DNA of 64,000 nucleotides, from positions 1-64,000 of the forward strand of contig CBFFRP010000052.1 in NCBI GenBank assembly GCA_965644295.1, in the 5' to 3' direction. Source of the stretch: Paraphysomonas bandaiensis. Taxonomy: Eukaryota > Chrysophyceae. Both the position numbers and the translations under genes were made by a program. Shown here one piece after another: positions 9,764 to 22,060 of this stretch (positions within the stretch are counted from its first letter, which is position 1; each line of letters opens with the position of its first letter). The notes below the pieces were generated by a model that was not told the origin of the DNA, did no database searches, and saw only the letters and a list, made by a program, of their open reading frames with translations.

Positions 9764-11690
9764 TTATTTATTCACAGACATATCACCAAGAGCAGCTTCT
9801 AAGCCCTTGACTTCGTCGTCTTCATTTTCGTCCACTTCGTCTCCCACTTCATCAAGATCGTTATCACCATCTTCGTCGTTGTCCTCCATACCTGTTCAAC
9901 ATAACAGTAAGTCCAAAATTGACTACGCAATGTACTACGTGTTGAGGAATTATAAATCACATGTAGAAAGCATACCTCCTAATTTCTTGCCCGAAGCTTC
10001 AACAATTTGCTCAAGCATATCAATTCCTTCCTGGCAAATCTGATTGCCATCCACTGATAGAGTCTCAAAAGCAGGAAGCTTGCTGACAGCCCTATCACAG
10101 TACACAAACACAGCATATCAGACACATACATGTGAATGGTAGCTATTTCTCAGACAAGTGGGGCATAAGCAGTTCCCATGATCATATATGTCGATATGTC
10201 TACCTCGCAATTACCACAACACAGGCGGCTGTGAGCTCTGAGCAGCATATGGAAAGGGTTTTCAGCATCGGAAGCCTACAAACTGCTGAAGCAAGGCTGC
10301 GACATCCCTCTAGTTCCATCTCAGAATCATCAATAGAAAGGTTCTCCAGAGAGGGTACGTGTGAAAGCATGTTTACTACATCACCAATCACTTCCCCGTT
10401 GATATCATTTCCTGCACATACAACATTTAAGTGAAACCATGCGAATATTATATTTAATCAGTCACACTAGTATGCGACCAGAAACCTTCTAAAGAATACA
10501 TCAAACACATTCAATGCGACATACAGGTAAACAGTGATAGGATTTGACTTTCTCAAAAATCATTATTCTTATTTTAGCCATGTCAGATATGATATCACCA
10601 TGCTCACGTACCCGAGAGGTCAAGAGTCTGCAAAGGGGCTCTAGCTCGTTTAATGGCGCTGCAAACAGCAGTTACACCGTCTGTTCCAAGTCCGGCGTCA
10701 CGGAGATTAAGAGTTTTTAGGTTAATCTGTCCAGCATCGAATAAACGACCGCAATTGCCCAAATACATCGACTCACCTGATGCCCCAGGGCAGACGCAAG
10801 TGTTTCTCCCACTTCATCTCCAAAAGAGTTGTCGGAAACGTCCAGGTGCTCAAGAGTGCGTACCGAACATAATGCCTAATACATCCTCGATAACATATAT
10901 GGTCCACAAAGGAGTACGGGAATATCAATGTACATTATGGAAAGAAACAAAGCAATTGGATTATGGCCGTTCCTCTTACCTCTGCAATGGCCATGCATCC
11001 CTCAGATCCAGATCTTGTCGCAGAGTAGCGGAAATCTGATAGCTGGGAAGCTGCTGCTGCTACAATACGTGCCGAAGCAATGGCTCCAGCGCTACCGCTC
11101 ATGTTGTTGTAGAAATGAAGCACTTCTAATGGGGGACATCCATCAGCTAGAACCAAGTCGGAGATAAGTTCAGAGGCTTCAGCAGATAGACCGTTATTAC
11201 AGAAGTAGAGTTTCTGCACCAGTAGCAAGTTAATAGTCTTACTTCGAAGCAGATTTATGCACTACCTTGATGTTTTTGCCTTTCAAAATCCCCTGACACG
11301 CAATGACACCTTTCCTTCCTAGGGCATTATCACTAACGTTGACTTCAACTAAATCCCGGGGAGATAATGCATCACATATAATAGTGAGCACTTGAAGAGC
11401 TTCGTCTTCAGGTCGTCCGGCTATGATGTCACTGATGTCAGCTATGGTCACAGAAGTGAACTCCTTCAGCTTATTAGCGATCACTTCCGCCGCTGCCTGA
11501 CTGAAACTGCAACCCACATATGACACCACAGAGGAATACATAACATTCAGTACCTTTTGTTGCTGAGGCGAATGGCGGAGGGTGCGGCTATATCCTTACA
11601 GGAGGCAAGCAGCTCATGCGCCCTGTGCTCATCAACCATCTCTCTCCCCCCGCTCAACTCGAACACTTCGTTCTCAACAAAGGTTGCCAT
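9764..11690 (-). CDS. RanGAP1: Ran GTPase-activating protein (RanGAP), LRR type
   Basis: Activates GTP hydrolysis by Ran on the cytoplasmic side of the nuclear pore. Exon 1 (11554-11690) starts MATFVENEVFELSGGREMV. After a 47-nt intron comes FTSVTIADISDIIAGRPEDE, the signature RanGAP ADxSDxxAGRPxxEAL block. LRRs follow: VEVNVSDNALGRKG, KLYFCNNGLS, LHFYNNMSG, FRYSATRSGSEG, LEHLDVSDNSFGDE, LKTLNLRDAGLGTDG, LQTLDLSGNDINGE and LSVDGNQICQEG. The last exon encodes a highly acidic C-terminus (DNDEDGDNDLDEVGDEVDE) ending ...MSVNK at 9764, as in plant, animal and yeast RanGAPs. Seven or so introns of 47 nt to about 200 nt all join in phase. The catalytic Arg is probably in the FRYSATRSGSEG segment, by analogy with plant FRCSSTRIGSEG. 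It is head-to-head with the J-protein gene. Confidence 0.93.
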
Positions 11691-12291
11691 GTGAGTAACT
11701 TACAGTGTGTGTGGTTCGTCTTGTGAGTCTGTCAATACAAGGCAGAGCAGTGCAGTGTGGGCATGCCAGCATACGCATACAGCAAGTGCGGGCCTGAAAT
11801 ACATGGCAGAAAATATATGTGAAATACTGTACATACAGCTATACGGTGTACTACACCCCACAGGAAGTCTAGAAGTGTCAACAGCAGTATATCTGGTATA
11901 CTGCGGTATTCTCGAAATCAAGCCATTCTCTTTTTTCCCGAAATCTTCTTCTTTTTCAGCTCTATAATTTCCCGATATTTATTATATGTAGACTTGAGAG
12001 TTGAGAACATGCCACACGGTCTGCTGCAGGAACTACCAGTGGAATATTTCCCGTATGGACAGTGCGAGTATGGTGTACGTATACAGCAGTGTATAGTAGT
12101 GTACAGCAGTGTGTATGTACAGGATCTCACGTACAGCACTGTCTAGCTGTGTGTGAATGGCCCTCATATTTATGTACAGCGTACAGCCCTCTTCTCATAC
12201 CGTGTCGTCCACACACACAAGGAGCCATCCCCTTCCCTCCCCTCCCTTCCTCCTCGTCATTCAATAGTCTGATAACAGCCAAGTGAGGACC
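11691..12291. promoter_or_regulatory. Bidirectional promoter, RanGAP / J-protein
   Basis: About 600 bp between two divergent ATGs. It is enriched in TATAC, GTACAGCAG and GTGTACAGCAGTG motifs (11820-11910 and 12070-12130), including CTGGTATACTG at 11893. No canonical TATA position could be assigned. Confidence 0.4.
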
Positions 12292-14944
12292 ATGAGGTGC
12301 CACTATGAGGTGTTCGATGTCCCTCGTACAGCTCCTATCGATGAGGTCCTCACACACGTCACGTCACTGTCCTGTGCTCTAACCACTAGTCGCAGATACG
12401 CAGCAAGTATAAGCGACTGGCTCTCAAGTATCATCCAGGTGCTCATGTGCCTGTGTGTGTATTATATACAGCAGGCTCAGTGATGGTGTAGATAAGAACG
12501 TGGGCAATGAGGAGGCAGCCACAGAGGCCTTTAAAGAGATCACAGCTGCTTACGCAGTGCTGAGTGATCCTCACGAGAGAAAATGGTACGATGATCACCG
12601 TGAGTCCATATTACGGTACGATCAATTGCGTATACATTCCGTCATACGTTGGTAATGTGGCACTAGAGGTGGCGATGGAACTGCAGAAGACGACAGCCCC
12701 ATCATAAACCTGTGGAAATATTTTAATAGCAGCTGTTATAACGGGTTTACTGATGGTGATGAAGTTTGGAATGGACTCACAGTTATATTCTAACATTAGT
12801 ATGAATTTTTAGAGGAAGGAGGTTTTTATCAAGTGTATGGCAAGATATTCGAAGAAATATACTCGATTGAGTGCCGTGACCGAAATGACTTGGACCCTCT
12901 TGTCAAGTTTGGTGGACTCATGACTTCATCGGAAGAGGTATTTGTGCACTAATGTGCGCAACATTGCATGTCAACCACAACACTAGCTATGACTATTCGT
13001 AAAACTCTACGTTTAGGTATCAAGGTTCTACGCCCACTGGACAAATTTTGTCACAGTCTTGAGTTTTTCCTGGGAAGACCAGTACAATACGACAGAGGCA
13101 CCTAACCGTTTGGTCAAACGGTACGTTTTTTTGTTGTAATGTGGGTCATGTCTTTCCGTTTACCTTTACCCAACCTGATCACTCTGCTATTATTGTCCTT
13201 AATTGTATCGTACATTTTAGTGCTATGGAAAAGGAGAACAAAAAGAAGCGAGACGCAGCTAGGAAGAAATATATTGAGACTGTTAGGGCTCTGGCAGCGT
13301 TTGTAAAGCGCCGAGATACACGAGTTATTCGAATGGAAGCCGAACGAAGGCAACGACAAGCAGAAGAGGATGAGCAGCGTGAGAGAAAGAAGTATGTAGC
13401 GTGCGTCATTGTTGTAAATGAAGAAGATAGTGTTGCTGACGACATTAATATGCTCATAGTGTTTTATATATAGGAAAGCTGAGAAGGAGAGAAGAAAGCA
13501 AGAACGCGAGATGAGGGCGCGGATGTATGAGGTGTGTCAATATGCGCTGTAATTTTGGTAGCGTTGTGCGAATGTAATAATGTTGCGCATTTCCCACATC
13601 TGCCTTTGACATGTGAATAAAGCATTTTGGTATAGGCTGATGAGGAGGAAGCCAATAGGCGAGAGAAAGAGTTGAAGCAGGCTTTCTTGTTAGCTGAAGA
13701 TAATCCTAACGAAGCTACCGAAGAAATGTACAATGCAGAATCTGAAGAAGATTACGAAGATGTAGATGAGAAATATGTCGTTTTACGATGCGAAACATGC
13801 AGGTATGTTATCGCGAGAGTCCACTCTTCTTTCACTGTATTGCTTTTGGTATGACATATATCAGTATCTACAGTCCAAATTCAAATGGTTATAGTGATCT
13901 CTCCGAAAGAATCGCTTATAAAACAAGACTTGTATTCACCATATTTTTAGGAAGGACTTTAAAACTGTTGCACAGCTGGAGCAGCACTTGACCTCTAAAG
14001 CTCATAGAAAGAAAGAACAGGAGGTACTGAGGAAACAGAAGAAGGGAATCAAGAAAGCGCCCCGTGGTGTTGTCGAGAAACAGCACGTCGCCCTCTCAGA
14101 GAGTGTATCTGAAAGTGCTTCCGACAGTGAAGGCGACTTACCCTCCCCAGTTCAGATCGGACAGCAGCAGCCTTCTTGCGCAAAAGTAGACGAGAACTCA
14201 GAAAGAGTTGATGTAGCCGCCGTCGACGAGGACCATTCAAGCGAGAGCAGTGATAGTGACATAGACCTCATAATGTCTGCTTATGGCAAGAGGTCGCCCG
14301 ATGAAGATAGCGACACTGATAGCAGTGTGGACGTAAATATTTTATCAGCAACTATGCACCGTTCTCGACTCTCCTCAGGCGAGAGCAGTGACGAGGTTAT
14401 GACGCAGGAGTTGAACGATAATATATTTCCCAATGACGAAATGCATCGTGTAGTGGACAATACCCTGAACATTCCCTCACAACAAGATAGCATATTTCAA
14501 TGTGAAGTGATCACACCAGGTGTAATGGAAGAAGGTACTCAGCATTCCCCTAACTCGAAGAGGGGCCACAAAGGTAAAATCTGTACAAAGGTTATGTAGG
14601 AATTTCTGTTAAACATTTCATGCATTTCATTTTCGGTATATTCTTTATTTTAACGAGGTTTAAAATCTCTGTACTTGATCTGATATTCATATTTAACTGC
14701 AGATGTGTCGCCAAGTAATGAATTTGTGTGCAAAGTTTGCGGGCTAGCTGTTTCGAGTAGGAATAAATGTAAGTCCAATTGAATGAATTTTTATGTTTTG
14801 TATGACTGATGAACTATTGCCACAGTATTTAAGCATGTCAACGAGAGTGGTCATGCGGCACTGAAAAATCCAGGAGAATTATCGCGTGCGGATAGTGCTT
14901 CCGTTTCGAACAAGAAAAAGAAAGCTAGGAGAAAGAAATCATAA
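12292..14944 (+). CDS. DNAJC21: DnaJ protein of the DNAJC21/Jjj1 family
   Basis: A J-domain cochaperone that in yeast and animals acts in late cytoplasmic 60S ribosome maturation. It starts [18 protein letters not shown]. The HPD motif is split by an intron (YHP-D/KN), followed by [20 protein letters not shown]. The middle matches the family: [33 protein letters not shown] and FVKRRDTRV. It has two C2H2 zinc fingers: [23 protein letters not shown] near 13790-14010 and [18 protein letters not shown]...H near 14730-14860. Between them lies a long Ser/Asp/Glu-rich acidic region with [14 protein letters not shown] CK2-like sites. The C-terminus is polybasic ([10 protein letters not shown]). About ten GT-AG introns join in phase, several of only 45-60 nt. 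Domain order and both fingers match the yeast and human proteins. Confidence 0.93.
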
Positions 14945-15239
14945 GGTACTGTTGCGTTGTATATGTACTTAGGAAATCGCAAGAATATAAGTGAAATAAC
15001 TGCGTCTGTGAAGTGTACTAGAGATTGTTTAATAAATGCAGCAATGAGAATACTAAAATAATAATTTCACCCAACAATAATAATAGTATGAGTCGAATTC
15101 CGAACACTGTAGCTCCACTATGATAGTATCCCCATTTTGTCTCAAAGCTTTTTCTACCTAATTTGGTCTCAACAGAACGCTGATGTCTATCTTAATTATA
15201 ATATTGACAGTCATTTGTATGTGATTTCATTATATTACA
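14945..15239. other. Intergenic 3' flank of J-protein gene
   Basis: AT-rich; nothing recognised. Confidence 0.5.
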
Positions 15240-15715
15240 CATTTGTAGAGAAACAACAGACTTTCGAAAGCAGATCATCAAACACTCCAAGTTATATTTC
15301 ACCCTTCGTTTGACGATGTGCGTGGAAGATCATAATGAGGTCAGTGCAAGCCATCTACCTTCATAACTAGGATTTCGAATCAACTTCAAGTGCCATATCT
15401 GATGCTGGAGGACCACCTATCTTTGTACATAATATTATTTTGAAGTCAAACCGACTGGTATACTTCGAAATGGGTTGCATGTCATGTTTACACAATACGC
15501 TAATAATGAAGAGAAGGATACACCAAGAAGTGTACTTTTGGTAGAACGAGTGAAAATACATTTAAGCGAATACGCTGCATTCCATGATAAAGTTTTACGC
15601 TTCTCTGACTTACCCTCTGTCCGAGGTATTGTTTTGACAGATGACGACATTAATCGCCATTATAGAGATGTTTCCCCGTATCGGTTGAACAGTAAATCAC
15701 GTGGGGGTTAAATCA
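15240..15715 (-). repeat. R2 end segment in inverse orientation, with decayed ORF
   Basis: 15265-15410 is the reverse complement of 19005-19165 with small indels. In the other copy this stretch encodes QTLQVIFHPSSDDVEDIMRS. Just beyond it a 78-codon open segment (15475-15711, +) reads FSDLPSVRGIVLTDDDINRH, with coding-like composition but no recognised domain and no start or splice context. I read the whole as debris of a mobile element. Confidence 0.55.
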
Positions 15716-15956
15716 GTATACCAACTCAACTTATCATCATTCTTAAACCAACAGCTGTGCTTTCGGGGACTCTTAGAATTAAATTATTGTATGATTATAG
15801 TATAAACCTAAAGAAATGAATTTCTTGACAGAATCTCAACAAGAATTACGCGGCGCAAAAGCATCACCAGACACAGTATGCTGCACATGTTGAGCAACCG
15901 AAGCAGCACAAGTACAAACGAAGCACTCGGAACATTTCATTTGATTTAGGGTTGTC

Positions 15957-16375
15957 AATTAATTGTTTCTTCGAGATTATCAAATAGTTGTCTAAACTGA
16001 GCTTTACATTTTCTTCTTAGTTGATCATGGTTATCTGGTAATGCTTGATTTTTTAACTTTCGCGATAAATTATTACGCAAAGAGTACGATAATTTGTTTT
16101 TGACCGGAATATCCAACACGAGAGTATTTTTTTACCACATTACCAATCTTTAATTGAATAACGCAGCTTTTCGTAGACAGTAGAATCCGGATTATTTTTG
16201 CCATGCTTGAAGATATATTTCAACAATATTGTTTCAGATATCCATTTCAAGATTATCTTTTAAGAGCGTATATACTTGTTGTGAAATTTGAAGAGAATCG
16301 TTGGTAGCAGATAATTCATTTTTTAGTGTTTCAGAGTCGTCTTCACTAAGCAACAGAATTGTAAATATTTGTGTA
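15957..16375 (-). pseudogene. Decayed ORF of unknown, possibly mobile or viral, origin
   Basis: Minus-strand frames give three consecutive protein-like blocks separated by frameshifts and stops: one with SETLKNELSATNDSLQISQQ, one with KNNPDSTVYEKLRYSIKDW, and one with SYSLRNNLSRKLKNQALPDN ending with a stop at about 15957. The Lys/Asn/Ile-rich, AT-biased codon use is unlike the neighbouring host genes. No domain was recognised. The blocks are collinear on one strand, which argues against chance. Confidence 0.4.
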
Positions 16376-17531
16376 CTTAACCCTTAATTACACGGTAAAA
16401 ACATAAATATAAAATGCTAAAGTTACAAAACTTCCCATCATGGGGATATTACTTCTATCTCGACAACGACGTGGTGTGGCTCAAGCCGGCTAGGATTCTC
16501 AATCTCAAACTGTAAAATATATGTAATGAGCGATGTGTGACAGGGGTGACAGCCATTGAAAAGGCAGAGACAGTTGGCAATTAAATTTCTTGCACTTTGG
16601 TGCAATTAAATTTGTTGCGTTGTACTATAATTGCAATTTTTGCATCAGGTATAGTATATAGAATGATAACAAACTTAAGATGGGCATAGACATTATCCCG
16701 GTATATACCAGTTAAATCCCAGCCTTCACTGGCCAAGTAGGTCAAGGGGGCTTGGGATGAAGTGCAGCCTAGATATATAGTACGTGCTGAATATAATCTA
16801 TATCCATTGTATCCTAACTGCCCTCTAATGAGGAGATGTAGTGAGTAGCTTGCCTGCGTGGAATATAATTAAATAATAATCAAACTATTTTCTGCCAAAT
16901 CACTGTCCTGTGAGAGGATTTTCAGAACGTCTCAAGGGACTCCAATATCACATTGATTCAGAAAGCCTCAAGAGAGGCTATATATTCTTCCTGAGGGTTT
17001 TGGCAACCACCTGAGCACGAAAACATGATCACAGGACATCTATGATCATACTTGCATGTGCCCCCTTGGCCCTCAGGAAGAAGATAGACATTCAGAGGAG
17101 GCGTTTGACGAGGGTACTCCACACAGTCACAGAAGGTTGATCGTGCACATCTCGCCTCTAGGAAAGAATAACTTCACATACTGGCAACACAGCATGCCAT
17201 GTACTGTACAAAGCATGCACATACATGCATACACATACTTACAGTACGACGTATTGCTGTACAAACGGACGAAAAAGGTACATTATTTTGATTTTAAGCC
17301 TAAAAATTAAAGGTTTTATCACTGATTTGGCAAAAATGAATTATGTACATTGTACGTACACACAAGAACTAGAAGAAATGAAGTTCAACTGCGAAGACTG
17401 CAGAAGCAGAAGAATATGTGGAACATTGAACTTGAAATTTTATAATCGAATCAACTGCTCTCATAACATAACGTAATCATCTAATTGGCTTGTTGTGGAT
17501 GGAATGTATATTCTGAAGTTCAAGTAATATC
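16376..17531. other. Intergenic, low-complexity TTGCAATTAAATT repeats
   Basis: 16570-16640 contains short repeats of GCAATTAAATTT. 16700 has a GGTATATACC palindrome. Open segments at 17056-17476 lack gene-like composition and are not called. Confidence 0.45.
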
Positions 17532-17876
17532 ATGAGAGTTCAGTCGACTATTGATGAGGCAAACGCATCAGTTGAATCGAAGATACAGTCGAGTCATTTC
17601 TATCACTTAAATAAAGACAATACTCTGTTGAACATACTGAACATGGCAGAAACAGGAAAGAACGAGTCATGGCCGCAAGACCCTCACTCCACCGAGCCTG
17701 CAGGCGTAACAAGCGATCCTTTGTTGAAGGAGGCAATCAGAACGGAAGGGTCTGATATTCCGAAATGCACCCCGCAGGAGCAGTCACTTGACCCCAATAA
17801 CAAACCAGATGTGGCTTCATCTGGCGATCCTCTTTTAAGTGCTGCTGAAGGAGGCAGTAATACGCAATCTCGTTAA
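17532..17876 (+). CDS. Hypothetical short protein
   Basis: A 114-codon open frame, MRVQSTIDEANASVES onward, with a Pro/Ser/Glu-rich second half containing two similar segments (TSDPLLKEA and SGDPLLSAA). Composition is protein-like and ordinary for the host, but no domain, homolog or upstream exon was recognised. It could be the 3' exon of a gene whose 5' part I cannot see, or a chance ORF. Confidence 0.3.
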   Translation: MRVQSTIDEANASVESKIQSSHFYHLNKDNTLLNILNMAETGKNESWPQDPHSTEPAGVTSDPLLKEAIRTEGSDIPKCTPQEQSLDPNNKPDVASSGDPLLSAAEGGSNTQSR

Positions 17877-18164
17877 AGTGTATACGAGGTGAAGGGATTG
17901 TTGAATAATATGATTTTTTGCAAGAGATGGCTATATGCAGTGCATTCAAGCAGTGATGTAAATTGACACCACAAAACTGAAACCCTGAAACTAATTAACT
18001 AATATTATATATGATACTTGTCACGTGAATAATTTAATCATGCATGGAGAGTGTGCTGTTTTCTCCTGCTTCCTAACAGTGTGCACTATATGATACAACA
18101 GAAGATATTATTAATATACCAAAAATTGTACATTAGGTAAACAAGTCTATACATGATTTGACTG

Positions 18165-18290
18165 GTTGACCTTCGATAGTAGTGAGTGTCTTATTATTAG
18201 CAATAGGCGTTTAAGAGTCAGGACTAATTTATCATTGTAATTTAATTAACTAGTGCTTAACTCTGTTATCCTACTATTGAATAGTAATGG
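18165..18290 (+). repeat. Dispersed repeat R5, copy 1
   Basis: TTAGCAATAGGCGTT...CTTAACTCTGTTATCCTACTATT corresponds to 32765-32873, where the same blocks sit directly before an R1 copy. Confidence 0.5.
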
Positions 18291-18424
18291 CTAGGATCAT
18301 GTCGTACCTAAATACCACAATATTTGATAACAAAGCGAGGAAATTTTGCGCTGGGCTATACGGCTCGATATTATTTTGATTCGAGGATGTTACCTTTAGT
18401 TGTAGTTAACCACGGGCAAGAATA

Positions 18425-19220
18425 AGGAGGCTATTTAGTCGCCCTCGTTTCAAAATTTAGACAGGACAATACTCCTTATCCCTAGGTTAAATTATAGCTT
18501 ATCCTCATGATGTTGAAACTCAATATTAGATTGCATAGCTATTTGTAGCTTGCTTGCTGTATTATGAAATCGGTGTTTCCAGATTAACATTAAGAAAACA
18601 AAAATGAGAATATATATTGTTTCTAATAAATGGTGTGTATACTGGCTGTGTTCGCTTTGAGAATAGTAACTGCACTATAGGTCAACTCAAACAATAAACC
18701 CCTAAATTTATGTATCAGCTACAACAAACGTACTCCTACCATAGAAGGATACTGAGGGAATAGCAACTGCGAAGTGTTGAAATTCGTCCATAAGTGTGAT
18801 GATAAATGTGAACAGTTGTAGTCGCACGATAGGCTTCTTATTGCCTTGATAGCATCATCATATTTATATACAGTACGCTTAACCTCTGCTAGCGCAACTG
18901 ATGGAACGGTGTGTGTATGATATGAGGCACACAATACCCTGATAAGCACAATGTGACTCAAATCCTGAAAGAACTGGATCCGTTGCCCTTTACCATCTAT
19001 ACAGCATCAGATATGGCACTTAAACTCTCCTGAAATTTTCTTGAAGATGTTTCGAAATCCTGGTTATGAAGATAGATCGCTTGCCCTGACCTCATTATGT
19101 CTTCCACATCGTCAGACGAAGGGTGGAATATAACTTGGAGTGTTTGATGATCAGGTTTGGATAGTTGACTCATCACTGTGTTTGCAAAATAAAACTTGGC
19201 TTTTATAGCAATCACCACTA
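18425..19220 (+). repeat. Dispersed repeat R2, longest copy, with minus-strand ORF remnant
   Basis: Collinear with the copies at 7640 and 8385. Its distal end carries a minus-strand open frame (18997-19218) containing HQTLQVIFHPSSDDVEDIMR and QDFETSSRKFQESLSAISDA. The reversed homologous piece at 15265-15410 is frameshifted. The best explanation is a non-autonomous or decayed transposon with a partial gene; the encoded protein is not recognised. Confidence 0.65.
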
Positions 19221-19504
19221 CATCTTTTCCAGTGACTATTCAATAAGAGAGGAGACGTAAGTCACGCTTGGTCTAGTAAAGGTGTATTCATCCGAAGTCG
19301 TCTTCACAGGTTGCAAGACAATAGAGATGTATCATCACAGAGTATTCAGATACTGCTTATATATCTGGATATGCTATGTTGCAGACATAGATACACAGCA
19401 CTGCATCAGTTCGAATATGCATCAAATGATATCAGGCACTTCGATATGATGTACTCGATATCAAGATATGGCTGCATGTCCAGCCATGTGGAGAGAAGAA
19501 AGCT

Positions 19505-19790
19505 ATGAGGAGCTGTATGACAGGTATACCGCGGTATACCTGGTATACGCTGGCTGTATAATGTATTGTACGTGAAGTGGTGAAAGTGTAGGTCATGTAC
19601 TGCTGTACTGGTATACTTGTATACAGAGCAGTGCATAACACTCTGCTATCATACATATATAACATATAACGTATACTGAAAATATACCGTATAGCAGCAG
19701 AATACTAAGAATGTGCTGTAGATGGGAGTCGATACGCAGACATATGATACATGCTGCTGTATACTGTATATATGGCGATAGCATAGTAGC
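19505..19790. promoter_or_regulatory. Cluster of GGTATACC palindromes upstream of the PROPPIN gene
   Basis: 19522-19550 contains three GGTATAC sites in under 30 bp (GGTATACC, GGTATACC, GGTATACG). GGTATACTTGTATAC follows at 19610, with more TATAC sites to 19680. The cluster lies 160-430 bp upstream of the ATG18-type start. Function is inferred. Confidence 0.4.
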
Positions 19791-19953
19791 TAGTTATCTT
19801 AACTACTCCATTGTCCGCACAGATAAAATCATCTGATACTATTCTACTCCTCTCCTGATACACATCCATATAGGCACAGAGGGGTTCATATCTCGAGTTG
19901 CGAGTACACGACTCAATTTAGTTTCGCATATTTCGTGTTACTTTAAGCTGAAG

Positions 19954-21551
19954 ATGAAGAAATCTAGTGGCAGCAGTGATGTCAACCACGTAAGCTTCAA
20001 TCAGGACTTCAGTTGTATTGCAATCGGTACCCGCTCTGGCTTCTCTATATACAATCTCGATCCTATTGAGGTTTATTAAATTGATTGTATATGTGTATAT
20101 TTAATGATGTGTGTAGCTGAGATACAACAGCTCTGGAGAAGGAATCGGACGAGTTGAGATGTTATATTGTACAAGTCTACTAGCCCTTGTCGGGTCTGGT
20201 GATCAGCCCGGATCAAGCCCACGGAAGTTTAAATTGTGGAATAGTCAAAATAAGGTGTTGTTATAACTTCTTGTAACTTTTTTCTATATGTTAAGCACTT
20301 CAACAAACATATCCAGGAAATGATATGCGAAATCACCTTTCCCTCTACTGTTCTCAAGATAGTACTCAATCGTGAACGAGTGGTTGTCTGCCTTGAAACA
20401 CAGATTCACGTCTATGATTTGGCATCTATGAAGTGCCTTCAGGTCCTCTCTATAGCACCGAACCCCTCAGGTCTTGTGGCACTATCTACAGAACCTTCGT
20501 CATACCTGGTATTTCCTTCGGGTACTGGAGGAGGGATAGTTTTGTATGACTGCATTACTCTTCGACTCTTAAGTCAAATCGATGCACACAAGAGCCCCAT
20601 TGCTGCAGTGCATTTTAATAGGTAGTGAAATATATTAGTATGATTGCGTATAATGTATTCGAAATATAGCACTGGAACGATATTAGCGACAGCCTCTACT
20701 AGTGGGACAGTGATTCGTCTCTTTGCCGTACCATCGGGCTCGCACCTGTGCACTTTCAGACGCGGCTCCAGACCTGCTGTTATATACTCACTTTCATTTT
20801 CCCAAGACTCCACTGTGCTGGCTGTTGCTTCTAGTAGCGGTACGGTGCATATATTCGATGTAGTACACGGCATGAAACGTGCCAGCCACTCTCATTCTTC
20901 TCGGCCACAGAGTAATGGGCATCCATCGAGTTCTGAATCTCGCAGCCGATCTGATGACTCCAGGGCTACAGAGCAGTCCGGCTGGCGAGATAGTGTGACA
21001 ACATCCGCTCTATCGTATATAAATATGGCCCAAACCTGGGGAATGGCTGCTGTTGGTCAGCTGAATGTTCTTCCGGAGCCCATGCAGGAATTTGCTGATA
21101 GTATACGGTGCGTAATATATGCGTGTTATTCTATGTTAATTTTGACAACATATCACTGACTGCTGAAGTCTCCCAGGGATTTAAATGTTTAGGTGCATTT
21201 TATATCATTGGTTACTTATGGTATTCTTAGGGCTGTTGCTTTGGCTCGTCTACCTGCTACCGCTCTTAGTGGTCCATTCCGTGCTGGGATCGTACGATCT
21301 GTTCCAACTACTGCTGATGAACAGAAAGGATCTGCTGGTGATGAAGATCCAGGACTAAAAGTCGTGGTGGTAACTCCAAACAAGCTTATGTTTAGGTTAA
21401 AGTAATGTATATATGTTGTCTAATAAGTAATCGATGCAATAGGTATGCGGTTCCTCGAAATATTTCCGAATTGACCTCGCAACAAAAAATTGGAGAGGAT
21501 TTCTCTGCTGTCGAATGCACACTAGAAGATGAAGCTGTCCTAGAGTTATAA
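19954..21551 (+). CDS. ATG18: PROPPIN / ATG18-WIPI autophagy protein
   Basis: A seven-bladed beta-propeller that binds PI3P or PI(3,5)P2 on autophagosomal and endosomal membranes. It starts MKKSSGSSDVNHVSFNQDFS and SCIAIGTRSGFSIYNLDP, the usual first blade. Later blades include ERVVVCLETQIHVYDLASMK, IDAHKSPIAAVHFN and LATASTSGTVIRLFAVPSG. The diagnostic lipid-binding FRRG motif is present in LCTFRRGS, followed by SLSFSQDSTVLAVASSSGTVHIFDV. A Ser-rich loop follows (the blade 6 hydrophobic loop region), then blade 7. The final exon ends ...EDEAVLEL at 21551. Introns at GAG/CTG, AAG/CAC, AG/C, CG/G and AG/G all keep phase. Length is typical of the ATG18/WIPI subfamily. Confidence 0.92.
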
Positions 21552-22060
21552 CACTGATGGTCTATTAGTGCGTGTTTTGTTGTTGTTCACAATAGCCTTT
21601 TAATACAATACTTACGCAGTGATGAATTCGCGGTGTATATTTTTGAAACTGGTATATATGCGTTGGGTTAATTGAATGATGTATTTAGTGTATTCTTCAT
21701 ATTCGCAAAGAATTCTGTATTTCAAGCCCACCATATACACTTTTGTGTGGGATTTTATTGTTTCCTAATCGTCAAACCATGGTGTCATACACAGCATTCC
21801 GAGTTTGCAGAGTCCTGATCACATTCATTTGGTAATATCTATATTAGGTCGAGTATAAATAGTATATAGAACGCAGACCCTACCTGATCTTCAGGAAGCA
21901 GTGCTCCTATTAAGTCGAGGTAATACCAAAACCTGGTAAAACGATTTCACCAGGTTTCATATCTAAGTATTGAGTTATTTTTTTACTGTAATTTGTAGCT
22001 GAGAGGTTAAAGATAAAGAAAAAGTTGCAATTATAGTTGTTATTAGCAATATTTATTGCG
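21552..22060. other. Intergenic
   Basis: No gene. A small imperfect inverted motif, CCTGGTAAAACGATTTCACCAGG, lies near 21933-21956. Confidence 0.5.

Noticed and set aside
13114-13457. Minus-strand Ser/Phe-rich ORFs
   Set aside because: Antisense to the lysine/glutamate-rich exons of the J-protein gene.
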